A stretch of 14,898 bases of DNA, taken from NCBI GenBank assembly GCA_023392995.1, contig JAEWMZ010000416.1:1-14898 (forward strand), read 5' to 3'. Below, one piece after another: positions 7,275-13,738 of this stretch (its first letter is position 1; each line of letters begins with the position of its first letter). Below the pieces are notes generated by a model, which was not told the DNA's origin, did no database searches, and saw only the letters and a program-made list of their open reading frames with translations. A program made the position numbers and the translations under genes. Source of the DNA: Bacillota bacterium. Lineage in GTDB: Bacteria; Bacillota; Clostridia; Lachnospirales; Lachnospiraceae.

Positions 7275-7347
7275 CTGGGCTAGGTGGATTCGAACCACCG
7301 TAATGCAGGAGTCAAAGTCCTGTGCCTTACCGCTTGGCGATAGCCCA
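7275..7347 (-). tRNA. tRNA-Gln(TTG)
   Basis: Acceptor TGGGCTA/TAGCCCA with discriminator G, as in bacterial tRNA-Gln. The anticodon stem CAGGA/TCCTG carries loop CTTTGAC (anticodon TTG). T-loop TTCGAAT on a GGTGG/CCACC stem. CCA is not encoded. Confidence 0.97.
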
Positions 7348-7391
7348 ATAAAGATAAATCGTCTTGCATTATCATGTCTTATTTAAAACGA

Positions 7392-7411
7392 AAAAGTCTT
7401 TTCAGACTTTT
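7392..7411 (-). terminator. Tetraloop hairpin inside the tRNA operon
   Basis: On the transcribed strand AAAAGTCT and AGACTTTT form an 8-bp stem closing a GAAA tetraloop, followed by a T. It lies in the long spacer between tRNA-His and tRNA-Gln. It could attenuate transcription or protect a processing end. Being low in GC, it is probably not a full terminator. Confidence 0.4.
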
Positions 7412-7429
7412 CAGTTGAAGACAATATAG

Positions 7430-7504
7430 GGTGGATAAAGGGATTCGAACCCTTGGCCTCCAGAGCCACAATCTGGCGCGCTAACCAACTGCGCTATACC
7501 CACC
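7430..7504 (-). tRNA. tRNA-His(GTG)
   Basis: The anticodon stem CCAGA/TCTGG carries loop TTGTGGC (anticodon GTG). An extra G at position -1 (7504) is encoded and faces discriminator C73, the identity element of tRNA-His. Acceptor GTGGGTA/TATCCAC. CCA is not encoded. Confidence 0.97.
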
Positions 7505-7536
7505 ATAAGCATTTTCCAAAATTATTAGTTGAAAAA

Positions 7537-7610
7537 TGTGCCAGAAGGGATTCGAACCCCCGACACATGGCTTAGAAGGCCATTGCTCTATCCAACTGAG
7601 CTACTAGCAC
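7537..7610 (-). tRNA. tRNA-Arg(TCT)
   Basis: Acceptor GTGCTAG/CTGGCAC, discriminator A. The anticodon stem ATGGC/GCCAT carries loop CTTCTAA (anticodon TCT, reading AGA/AGG). T-loop TTCGAAT. CCA is not encoded. Confidence 0.97.
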
Positions 7611-7620
7611 ATTATGGTGC

Positions 7621-7642
7621 GATATTTGAAATTTCAAATATC
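7621..7642. repeat. Perfect 22-base palindrome between tRNA-Gly and tRNA-Arg
   Basis: GATATTTGAAA is followed directly by its exact reverse complement with no loop bases. It ends two bases from the 3' end of tRNA-Gly. In the precursor RNA it would form an A/T-rich hairpin. Confidence 0.6.
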
Positions 7643-7643
7643 A

Positions 7644-7714
7644 AGCGGGTGATGGGAATCGAACCCACGTATCTAGCTTGGAAGGCTAGTGTTCTACCAT
7701 TGAACTACACCCGC
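7644..7714 (-). tRNA. tRNA-Gly(TCC)
   Basis: Acceptor GCGGGTG/CACCCGC, discriminator T. The anticodon stem CTAGC/GCTAG carries loop CTTCCAA (anticodon TCC). T-loop TTCGATT. At 71 bases it is short, as usual for tRNA-Gly. CCA is not encoded. Confidence 0.97.
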
Positions 7715-7796
7715 ATACATTTCCTATTTAGTTATGTTGTGTAAGTATATATTATTTTATTCAGGCTAACCAGCTCAATTAGAATTGATTACCTAG

Positions 7797-7871
7797 TCGG
7801 GGTGACAGGATTCGAACCTGCGACCTCTTGATCCCAAATCAAGCGCGCTAGCCAAGCTGCGCTACACCCCG
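7797..7871 (-). tRNA. tRNA-Pro(TGG)
   Basis: First tRNA of the operon. Acceptor CGGGGTG/CACCCCG with discriminator A. The anticodon stem CTTGA/TCAAG carries loop TTTGGGA (anticodon TGG). T-loop TTCGAAT. CCA is not encoded. About 135 bases of transcribed leader precede it. Confidence 0.97.
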
Positions 7872-8014
7872 ATGTCATCATGCACTTATTAAGTCTTAGC
7901 GATTACAATTTTCTACCTTTACTAACTGTACAGCGACAAAAATCGCCATAAACCTGCTAGGTACTCATTCCGTATATGCAAGGCTTGTTTTCGTTCCGCC
8001 GTGACGCAAGAATT

Positions 8015-8043
8015 ATTATATAATAGCATGAAGCATATGTCAA
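8015..8043 (-). promoter_or_regulatory. Consensus sigma-A promoter of the tRNA operon
   Basis: TTGACA (8043-8038), a 17-base spacer and TATAAT (8020-8015) match the vegetative consensus perfectly on the minus strand. An A/T-rich tract directly upstream resembles an UP element. Transcription would start near 8008, leaving a leader to tRNA-Pro at 7871. The leader includes a small GGCGA/TCGCT hairpin at 7932-7947. No protein gene is supported in 7872-8126. Confidence 0.92.
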
Positions 8044-8126
8044 CAACTTTTTTAAACTTTTTATGCTTTTTCAATAATTCGCAATATTGTGTGTTTTTCT
8101 TATAATTTTTACACAATTAATTCAAC

Positions 8127-8645
8127 TTATATTTCTTCACTCTTTTGTCTCCACTCTTCTGCCTCCTGGTAGTAATTCAAGGTGAAGTGTGCGTCTCCCT
8201 GGGCATCTATATCCATTATGATAAAGGAAGGTATATGATTACTTTGTCTGGGTAAGGCCAAGCTGCCAGGATTAATCGCCCATACCTCATCATTTAAGTC
8301 AATCATTGGTACATGAGTATGTCCAAACATAACAATATTTGCATTACGTTTTGCTGCTTCCTGTTTAATATCTTGGGTTGTATAGTAAACCCCATAGCGA
8401 TGGCCGTGAGTAAGCATGATTGTATATTTCCCAATACAGATCAACTTTTCTTTTGGTAATCCATTAAAAAAATCATTGTTTCCAGAAACCATTTCTGTCC
8501 TACAAGGCGTTACTGACATAATATAGTCCTCTCCGCCATCATAATCTCCAAGATGAATTAACATATCAATGGGACTAACTTTCTCTAATGTTTTCAGAAA
8601 ATTGTAGTTTCTTCCATGGGTATCACTTACGATTAAAACTTTCAT
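8127..8645 (-). CDS. YfcE-type metallophosphoesterase
   Basis: This is a small cytoplasmic phosphodiesterase of the YfcE/MJ0936 family, 172 residues, the usual length. The metal-binding motifs are complete: SDTHG (Asp8, His10), GDYDGG (Asp34), GNND (Asn56), THGH (His80, His82) and GHTH (His109, His111). The natural substrate is not known for most members. The ATG at 8645 follows a G-rich ribosome binding site. It lies 33 bases after rdgB, and the same pair (ysnA-ysnB) occurs in Bacillus, so co-transcription is likely. Downstream is the tRNA promoter. A weak ATTGTGT/ACACAAT hairpin at about 8086-8117 is the only terminator-like structure between them. Confidence 0.92.
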   Translation of the reverse strand: MKVLIVSDTHGRNYNFLKTLEKVSPIDMLIHLGDYDGGEDYIMSVTPCRTEMVSGNNDFFNGLPKEKLICIGKYTIMLTHGHRYGVYYTTQDIKQEAAKRNANIVMFGHTHVPMIDLNDEVWAINPGSLALPRQSNHIPSFIIMDIDAQGDAHFTLNYYQEAEEWRQKSEEI

Positions 8646-8678
8646 TCTTACCCCCGCAAAGCCTTAATAAATTTGAAA

Positions 8679-9272
8679 TTACAAATTTTTTTTGATTTCT
8701 TCTTTCATCGCTTCCAACGCTTTTCCCCGGTGGCTGATGGTGTTTTTTTGTTCAGAGGACAATTGCGCTGTGGTACACTGATACTCCGGCAAAAAGAAGA
8801 TTGGGTCATATCCAAACCCATTTTCTCCCACAATCTCTTTCCCGATGACACCTTCAATATCCGCTCTGCGTGTCACAATTCCGGAACCCGGTACTGCAAA
8901 TGCAATGACACATACAAATCTCGCGCTGCGCTCTTCCTCTTTGGCAGTAGCTAATTGATCGATAATATACTGATTCTTGATATCATACGAAGTACTTTCT
9001 CCAAGAAATCTTGCCGAATATACCCCTGGTGCTTTATCCATATAGTCAACTTCCAGCCCTGAATCATCTGCTAATACCATCTCACCGGTCAGCTCCATAA
9101 CATACTTCGCTTTAATAATAGCATTATCTTCAAAGGTTGTACCATTTTCCTCAATCTCCAGATCAAGACCCGCATCCTTTAGAGATAGAAGCTCTATCTC
9201 TAAATCCTTCAGAATCTCCCTAATCTCCTTCATCTTTCCTTCGTTTGAGGTTGCAAATATAATCTTCTTCAT
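8679..9272 (-). CDS. rdgB: Non-canonical purine NTP pyrophosphatase (RdgB/HAM1)
   Basis: The enzyme hydrolyses XTP, ITP and dITP to the monophosphate plus pyrophosphate, keeping deaminated purines out of DNA and RNA. The protein is 197 residues, the family length. Signature motifs: TSNEGK (8-13, phosphate binding), ENGTTFEDNA (42-51), DDSGLEVD (69-76, catalytic acid region), GFGYDPIF (152-159, base pocket) and SHRGKAL (180-186). The open frame extends to a GTG at 9293. GGGAG five bases before the ATG at 9272, and the family's usual MKKIIFATSN start, decide for 9272. It is followed by the YfcE-type gene. Upstream is the structured gap 9302-9506; a promoter was not identified with confidence. 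Confidence 0.96.
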   Translation of the reverse strand: MKKIIFATSNEGKMKEIREILKDLEIELLSLKDAGLDLEIEENGTTFEDNAIIKAKYVMELTGEMVLADDSGLEVDYMDKAPGVYSARFLGESTSYDIKNQYIIDQLATAKEEERSARFVCVIAFAVPGSGIVTRRADIEGVIGKEIVGENGFGYDPIFFLPEYQCTTAQLSSEQKNTISHRGKALEAMKEEIKKNL

Positions 9273-9301
9273 ATACACTCCCGTGCCTTTCACTTTTTGA
9301 T

Positions 9302-9506
9302 GACCTATTCCAGCAGCGAATATATTCTCTTTGTGAATAGGCCTTAATGAATAGTTTGATCGTTATTTTATTTCAAACTTCCCTACATGCTGCCATAGGC
9401 AGCACAAACATAGGGCGAAGAACGCTGCATTTGCGTTCTTCCAAGTGTGAAGCATAGAAATTCTTAGGCTGCGTACTTTGGTGCCTTTGAATTTGTCTTT
9501 ACACTT
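9302..9506. other. Array of five adjacent stem-loops (candidate ncRNA or mobile repeat)
   Basis: Nearly the whole stretch can pair. H1: 9302-9310 with 9335-9343 (9 bp, one G-U). H2: AGTTTGA/TCAAACT, 9353-9359/9373-9379. H3: CCCTA/TAGGG, 9381-9385/9411-9415, enclosing TGCTGCC/GGCAGCA, 9388-9394/9398-9404. H4: GAAGAACGC/GCGTTCTTC, 9417-9425/9433-9441. H5: 9443-9452 with 9497-9506 (10 bp, one G-U), enclosing AAATTC/GAATTT and GGC/GCC. H2 to H5 are separated by one base each. The patch is richer in G+C than its surroundings and has no ORF. It lies in the gap between the amidase and rdgB. I cannot assign it to a known RNA family or say which strand is transcribed. The remaining gap, 9507-9670, holds a weak AGCTGT/ACAGCT hairpin (9547-9565), possibly the amidase terminator. 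Confidence 0.6.
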
Positions 9507-9670
9507 CTGTCCAATCATAAATCATTCTTTATTTATCATTCCTATAAGCTGTCTGAATTACAGCTATTTTGTTATCATGGTTGCTTTTCCTATTATTACA
9601 TTAACATAGATTGAAATAATTAAATAGATGCACGGATATATTTCTTAATTATAATCTTTCGTATATCCTT

Positions 9671-10963
9671 TTATTTCTTAGTTGGCAGCTCTTCATAGGC
9701 TTTTTTAATTCCGTTATATATCCCTTGGGCTACCGCCTTTTGATTCTCTTTTTCCATCAGATAATTTAGATCATTCGCATTCGAAAGGTATCCTACCTCA
9801 ATTAATATCATCGGAACTTGAGACTGATCCATAATAAAAATATCCTCCGGCTGCTTTTCGATAATCCCCTTTTTCTTTAGTGACATTGATTTTGATAATT
9901 CCACCGAGAAAAGATCAGCCAGTGCTTTATTGGATACCGCTTTAACCTCCGCTTCCTTAAAAAGAACTTCTGTACCATTGGGATAACTCAGTCCGTTCGA
10001 ATTACAATGAATACTAATAAAGTAATCACAGTCCACTGCATTCGCCAAGCTGGAACGAGGTCTTAGAAATACTGTATCATTTTGGGTTCTAGTATAATAT
10101 ACTTTGATATTATCCCGATCTAAAAGCGTCTTTAATTCCATAGCAATAGCAAGGTTAATATCCTTCTCATAGGTTTTATTATTTAGTGCAATGGCGCCGG
10201 CATCTTTTCCCCCATGCCCCGGATCGATTACGATAATTTTATCATACACCTCGGATGGCTTTTTTAAACTTATATAATAATAATTTGTATCTTCTTCTAC
10301 TGAATAAGCATAAACCGTATTAAGCTCTATGTACAGCCGCACTGCGTATAAATTAGAATTATCTACTTCCTCTGACGATACCGTAATACCATGGCATAAA
10401 TCATCTCCATAGTCCTTTATAATGACTTTTTCCTTTTCTCCTGTGTCGTCATTTACTTCATAGCGAATGACTTCTGTGTATGCAGGATCATTTCGAAAGA
10501 GCTCATTACCTCTGACTCTATATATCATGGAACTTGTTACATTTGGGTCAGAAACCTTTGATATATCCAGCTGTATACTGTGCTCTATATAGAAATCAGT
10601 TAAATTTATGTTTTGCTGCTGACCCATAGGTTTCTCTATTACAAGAAAATCCTCTCCCAGCTTGCTTAATATAGATGAATTAATGTGCTGCTTCAAGCTC
10701 ATTACATCGTTAATAGGGATATTCGTATTCTTATCCGAAGAATATGCTTCTGAGCTTAACAACAAAGCATTAGTCTTGCTTCCTGCCCTTGTCGTTAATT
10801 GATTCGACGTGACAGCATCCGTCTTTACTGCCTGGGAACCCATGAAGAAACTGGCCGCCTTTACAATCGTATGGTAATTATTTAGAGAGTAAGATAATAA
10901 AACTACTGTAATCATTAGAGCTACACTTTGCATTGCTGCTTTTCTAAGAAGTGCCCTATCCAT
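9671..10963 (-). CDS. N-acetylmuramoyl-L-alanine amidase (Amidase_3), membrane-anchored
   Basis: This zinc amidase cleaves the bond between N-acetylmuramic acid and L-Ala in peptidoglycan. Residues 10-28 form a single hydrophobic segment after a basic start, so the protein is anchored or exported. Residues about 40-235 are an extracytoplasmic region without a recognised domain. The catalytic domain (about 242-425) keeps every key residue: His250 in DPGHGG, Glu266 in EKD, His319 in SIHCN and the catalytic Glu389 in IEVGYLSN. The ATG at 10963 has AGGAGG upstream and a promoter at 11027-11055. It is longer than CwlD-type enzymes because of the N-terminal region, and it lacks LysM or SPOR repeats. 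A role in cell separation or sporulation is possible, but the sequence does not decide. Confidence 0.94.
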   Translation of the reverse strand: MDRALLRKAAMQSVALMITVVLLSYSLNNYHTIVKAASFFMGSQAVKTDAVTSNQLTTRAGSKTNALLLSSEAYSSDKNTNIPINDVMSLKQHINSSILSKLGEDFLVIEKPMGQQQNINLTDFYIEHSIQLDISKVSDPNVTSSMIYRVRGNELFRNDPAYTEVIRYEVNDDTGEKEKVIIKDYGDDLCHGITVSSEEVDNSNLYAVRLYIELNTVYAYSVEEDTNYYYISLKKPSEVYDKIIVIDPGHGGKDAGAIALNNKTYEKDINLAIAMELKTLLDRDNIKVYYTRTQNDTVFLRPRSSLANAVDCDYFISIHCNSNGLSYPNGTEVLFKEAEVKAVSNKALADLFSVELSKSMSLKKKGIIEKQPEDIFIMDQSQVPMILIEVGYLSNANDLNYLMEKENQKAVAQGIYNGIKKAYEELPTKK

Positions 10964-11026
10964 AGATCCCTCCTATTTACCATGTTTTTTATACATATTT
11001 CTACACAAATCCTTATTATAACATTG

Positions 11027-11055
11027 ATTATATAATAATATTTCTTCATTCACAA
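11027..11055 (-). promoter_or_regulatory. Promoter of the amidase gene
   Basis: TTGTGA (11055-11050), a 17-base spacer and TATAAT (11032-11027) read on the minus strand. A second, extended -10 (TGTTATAAT) lies a few bases downstream and could serve instead. An imperfect dyad, GTACAAATGTAC (11069-11080), sits just upstream. Confidence 0.6.
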
Positions 11056-11098
11056 TAATTATTTTGTAGTACAAATGTACAACTTTTCAGGGTTATAG

Positions 11099-11326
11099 AG
11101 GCTACTCACTTTACTCTTTTCAGGAGGTTTTCTGCTGAAATTTACTGTTGTAATCCTCTGTAATTTCTCTGTAATTTCTTCTATAATATCTTGTGTAATC
11201 TCATCAGTAATTTTCTGCTATAATATCTTTGCCATATACTTTGTCTTATACTTTGCCATATACTTTGCCATATACTTTGCCTTATACTCTGTAATTTACT
11301 CTATGCTTTTCTGCTGTAATCTGTAA
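11099..11326 (+). other. Open hydrophobic frame without a standard start codon
   Basis: The plus strand is open for 75 codons to TAA at 11324. AGGAGG (11122-11127) is followed by two CTG codons (11132, 11135). From there 64 codons encode an almost uncharged, strongly hydrophobic peptide (VISS IISC VISS ... AIYF AIYF ALYS). A hairpin terminator follows at 11375. No ATG, GTG or TTG is placed to start it; the only in-frame ATG is near the end. Translation would need a CTG start, which is rare. The frame may simply reflect the T-rich repeat it covers. No plus-strand promoter was found. Confidence 0.2.
11171..11314. repeat. 12-nt tandem repeat (minisatellite), about 12 units
   Basis: Units begin every 12 bases from 11171. 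The early ones resemble GTAATTTCTTCT. The later ones resemble CCATATACTTTG, with five near-identical units at 11232-11291. A less regular GTAAT repeat extends left to about 11150. Because the period is four codons, the plus strand reads a hydrophobic tetrapeptide repeat. The minus strand reads a charged one (KAKY MAKY MAKY KTKY MAKI, then ITDE ITQD IIEE ITEK), broken by TAG at 11218-11220. The minus frame runs on to a TAA at 11059. It fits a decayed repeat-encoding gene or a non-coding minisatellite. Confidence 0.75.
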
Positions 11327-11374
11327 TAAAAACAAATAATAATCTTGCAATATCAAGACTTTTGCAATTAACAT

Positions 11375-11414
11375 AAAAAGATGCTATAACCGTGCAGAGT
11401 CATAACATCTTTTT
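11375..11414. terminator. Bidirectional hairpin terminator
   Basis: AAAAAGATG (11375-11383) pairs with CATCTTTTT (11406-11414), with partial pairing further in. T runs follow on both strands. On the plus strand it closes the region of the tandem repeat; on the minus strand it could back up the methyltransferase terminator. From 11415 to 11642 I see only AT-rich non-coding sequence. Confidence 0.7.
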
Positions 11415-11642
11415 ATTTCTTTATTTTCTTAATATGTTTTCTTTTTATTTCTTTTCTTATGTTGTTGCCATAATATTACTGGTAATGCATTATGCTGGAA
11501 AGTAAAGTAATCTGAAAATTTTATTTTTGCTCTAAAATTCCATTAACGCTGTATTTATAATCAGAATTTCCGTTTCAATCATTTTAGTAAATAATACTTC
11601 AGTTTGTACGCATAATCCCGTTTTTCAATATCTATTAAAATT

Positions 11643-11679
11643 TAGCTTTACATTTCATTGGAAATGTGTTGTTAAGCTA
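11643..11679 (-). terminator. Probable terminator of the methyltransferase gene
   Basis: TAGCTT (11643-11648) pairs with AAGCTA (11674-11679), and the inner ACATTTC (11650-11656) with GAAATGT (11661-11667). The minus strand then reads AAATTTTAATAG. It lies about 20 bases past the stop codon at 11701. The T run is imperfect. Confidence 0.5.
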
Positions 11680-11700
11680 TATTGACGTTAATAATCTGCT

Positions 11701-12858
11701 TTACCCTATTGTAATATTCTGCTTTGGAGGCTTTGGCCCCAGATATTGATAGAAATATGTTTTCATCATACCATTATAAATTTTTCTATTCTTATCCGCT
11801 TGTCTTCCGATATATTTCTGGGCATCCTCATAGGAGGTAATAATGTAGTAAGACCAGGAATCTAGACTATTAAAAACCTTACCCATTTCCTTATATAAGG
11901 GAGGTAGCTCTTTCTTCTCCTCGAGTCGTTCACCATAGGGTGGATTTGTAATAATAAAACCGTATTTTTTGCTGCTGCTTAATTCACTTAGTGGCTTCTG
12001 CTGGAAGTGAATATACTGCTCTACTCCGGCCCATCTGGCATTCTGTCTCGCCGCCTTTACAATATCCCCATCCAAGTCAAACCCTGATATGGTCATTTCA
12101 ATATCTTTCTTGCAGATATCATTTGCCTCTTCTCTCGCCTGTGACCATATATTCTCTGGAAACATGCCTTTCCAGGTTTCTGCCAGAAAGTTGCGTTGCA
12201 TTCCAGGTGCTATTTTTGCCCCAATCATTGCTGCTTCAATGGGTATGGTTCCACTTCCACAAAATGGATCCACAAGTAATCGATCCTTATTCCAGGGCGT
12301 TAGCATAATTAATGCAGCTGCAAGTGTCTCCGTGATCGGAGCTTTACTGGTAAGCCTCCGATACCCTCTCTTATGAAGGGATTCGCCTGACGTATCAATT
12401 GATACCGTTACTTCATCCTTCATAATTGTGACACGTAGAGGATAGGAGGCTCCACTTTCTTCAAACCATTCTAATTTATATTTCATCTTCATTCGCTCTA
12501 CTATTGCCTTTTTCATAATAGACTGAATGTCAGACGGACTAAATAATTTACTATTAACTGAATTCGCTTTTGCAACCCAGAATTTTGCATCTTTTGGAAG
12601 GTATTCCTCCCAGGGAAGCGCTTTCGTTTTTTCGAACAATTCATCAAAGGTCTCCGCTTTAAAGGAACCTACCTTTAGAAGAACACGTTCCGTTGTTCTT
12701 AAAAACATATTAGCTCTGGCACAGGTATTTTCGTCTCCTGTGTAGCTGATCTTTCCATCTTCCACCTTTATTATTTCACATCCAATATCCACAAGTTCTC
12801 TTTTAAGAACCGCCTCCAGGCCAAAGTGACAGGGTGAGACATATTCAAATCGGTTCAT
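11701..12858 (-). CDS. RlmL/YpsC-type 23S rRNA guanine-N2 methyltransferase
   Basis: This is an SAM-dependent RNA methyltransferase that probably methylates N2 of a 23S rRNA guanine (RlmL-type, G2445 in E. coli numbering). It has 385 residues. Order: an N-terminal ferredoxin-like part and THUMP domain (about 40-155), then a class I methyltransferase fold with DPFCGSGT (197-204, SAM site) and the catalytic NPPYGER (305-311). It lacks the second methyltransferase domain (RlmK) fused in enterobacteria, as usual in Firmicutes. It is often misannotated as an adenine-specific DNA methylase. An ATG at 12870 overlaps the ribosome binding site; GGAGG lies five bases before the ATG at 12858, which is used. 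It has its own promoter (12928-12956) downstream of the rhodanese gene. Confidence 0.92.
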   Translation of the reverse strand: MNRFEYVSPCHFGLEAVLKRELVDIGCEIIKVEDGKISYTGDENTCARANMFLRTTERVLLKVGSFKAETFDELFEKTKALPWEEYLPKDAKFWVAKANSVNSKLFSPSDIQSIMKKAIVERMKMKYKLEWFEESGASYPLRVTIMKDEVTVSIDTSGESLHKRGYRRLTSKAPITETLAAALIMLTPWNKDRLLVDPFCGSGTIPIEAAMIGAKIAPGMQRNFLAETWKGMFPENIWSQAREEANDICKKDIEMTISGFDLDGDIVKAARQNARWAGVEQYIHFQQKPLSELSSSKKYGFIITNPPYGERLEEKKELPPLYKEMGKVFNSLDSWSYYIITSYEDAQKYIGRQADKNRKIYNGMMKTYFYQYLGPKPPKQNITIG

Positions 12859-12927
12859 TAATACCTCCATGTATTTCTCATTATTCTTCTTTTCCTAAGT
12901 ATTACCTACGGAATGTCTGTACATGAT

Positions 12928-12956
12928 ATTTTAAATCTCTTTTGTTATCTAGTCAA
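12928..12956 (-). promoter_or_regulatory. Promoter of the methyltransferase gene
   Basis: TTGACT (12956-12951), a 17-base spacer and TAAAAT (12933-12928) on the minus strand each match the vegetative consensus at five of six bases. The expected leader to the ATG at 12858 is about 60 bases. Confidence 0.75.
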
Positions 12957-12965
12957 TGAACTTTT

Positions 12966-13274
12966 CTACCTCGTGCGCTCTAATTTACCCCGGTAGGCGC
13001 GCAATCCGCCGTATAGGCTCTTCATGTTATAACCATCTTTCATTAAATCTCTAGCAGCCATTAAGCTTATATTTCCACGGTCACAATAAAAGATCAATAT
13101 ATTACTGCGGTTCAAGTTATTTTTTTTATCTTCCAGATCCTCATAAGGTATATTTACTGCAGTTGGAATGTGACCTTTCTTATAGTCTTCCCTATCACGC
13201 AAATCTATAATCATAACATTTTCATTACCCATATACTTAAAAATATCATTTGTACGAATCGTCTCAAATGGCAT
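12966..13274 (-). CDS. Single-domain rhodanese-like protein
   Basis: This is a 102-residue rhodanese domain, a sulfur-carrier or sulfurtransferase fold in the cytoplasm. IIDLRDREDYKKGHIPTAVNIPY (about 22-44) is the typical CH2A/B motif region. The active-site loop is CDRGNIS with Cys64 as the persulfide-forming residue, followed by AARDLMKDGY and a YGGLRAYRG end. The intact Cys and six-residue loop suggest it is active as a thiosulfate- or persulfide-type sulfurtransferase; the donor is unknown. The ATG at 13274 has AGGTGG about 12 bases upstream, a rather wide spacing. It is followed after 107 bases by the methyltransferase, which has its own promoter. Confidence 0.9.
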   Translation of the reverse strand: MPFETIRTNDIFKYMGNENVMIIDLRDREDYKKGHIPTAVNIPYEDLEDKKNNLNRSNILIFYCDRGNISLMAARDLMKDGYNMKSLYGGLRAYRGKLERTR

Positions 13275-13300
13275 TCTTAACTGTCACCACCTGTAAGTCA

Positions 13301-13329
13301 AATATAATCCAATATATCATATTCGTAAA
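13301..13329 (-). promoter_or_regulatory. Candidate promoter of the rhodanese gene
   Basis: TTTACG (13329-13324), 17 bases, then TATATT (13306-13301) on the minus strand. The same -35 sequence occurs at 14584-14589. It lies about 27 bases before the start codon. Confidence 0.4.
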
Positions 13330-13396
13330 TAGTGACATTTGCTATAGCAGAATAGAAATTTTTTTCTTATATATTCTTATAAATTGGTATAAAAAG

Positions 13397-13425
13397 AAGA
13401 CTGATGCAATATTTACATCAGTCTT
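13397..13425 (-). terminator. Terminator of the Ser/Asn-rich gene
   Basis: AAGACTGATG (13397-13406) pairs perfectly with CATCAGTCTT (13416-13425) around a nine-base loop. The minus strand then reads CTTTTTA. It begins 17 bases after the stop at 13442. Confidence 0.85.
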
Positions 13426-13441
13426 TTCTTAAATTAGATAA

Positions 13442-13738
13442 TTAATAATTTCCTTCGTCCTGCATATCTCTGAATCTGTTACTAGAGGTATTCTTGGATG
13501 AATCCTTGGAAGAGTCTCTGGATGCATCATTACGAGAGGATGAATTTCTAGAAGAATCTCTGGAAGAAGAATCTTCACATCTCATACCAGATGAATTACG
13601 GCTGCTAGTACCTGTTGTATAGTTGCTTGTGTTTGCATTTCTGCTGGAGTTACTTGTGTTGTCTTTACTTGTTGTATTTCTTACATTTGATGTGTGGGAA
13701 TTGCTGCTATTATTCTGAGAATTATTATTACTTGTCAT
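13442..13738 (-). CDS. Ser/Asn-rich low-complexity protein
   Basis: I do not recognise this protein. It has 98 residues, of which about 30 are Ser and 19 Asn, so half the chain is two residues. The N-terminal half is Asn/Ser/Thr-rich (TSNNNSQNNSSNS). The C-terminal half repeats short SSRN, DSSRD and DSSKD units, giving alternating charge. There is a single Cys (residue 54), no hydrophobic segment and no signal peptide. Start signals are strong: AGGAGG lies seven bases before the ATG at 13738, and a clean terminator follows the stop. These argue that it is a real, monocistronic gene despite the odd composition. Such Ser/Asn/Arg-rich chains occur among spore coat and other disordered proteins; that role is only a guess. 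It could be heavily modified or simply disordered. Confidence 0.7.
   Translation of the reverse strand: MTSNNNSQNNSSNSHTSNVRNTTSKDNTSNSSRNANTSNYTTGTSSRNSSGMRCEDSSSRDSSRNSSSRNDASRDSSKDSSKNTSSNRFRDMQDEGNY

Noticed and set aside
7529..7744. A 71-codon plus-strand frame
   Set aside because: It runs antisense through tRNA-Arg(TCT) and tRNA-Gly(TCC), a common false gene over tRNA clusters.
7922..8116. A 64-codon minus-strand frame between the tRNA operon and the phosphodiesterase gene
   Set aside because: It spans the consensus tRNA promoter and leader, has no ribosome binding site, and its composition is not protein-like.
11232..11291. CRISPR array
   Set aside because: The regular repeat has 12-base units with no spacers between them, and no cas genes are visible.
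11415..11640. Short minus-strand coding-like peptide (about 20 codons around 11580-11640)
   Set aside because: It is bounded by stops, lacks a start and is too short to separate from chance.
11701..12858. DNA adenine methylase, hinting at a restriction-modification or defence system
   Set aside because: The NPPY motif alone suggests this, but the THUMP domain, DPFCGSGT block and NPPYGER form identify an rRNA methyltransferase, and no restriction gene is nearby.
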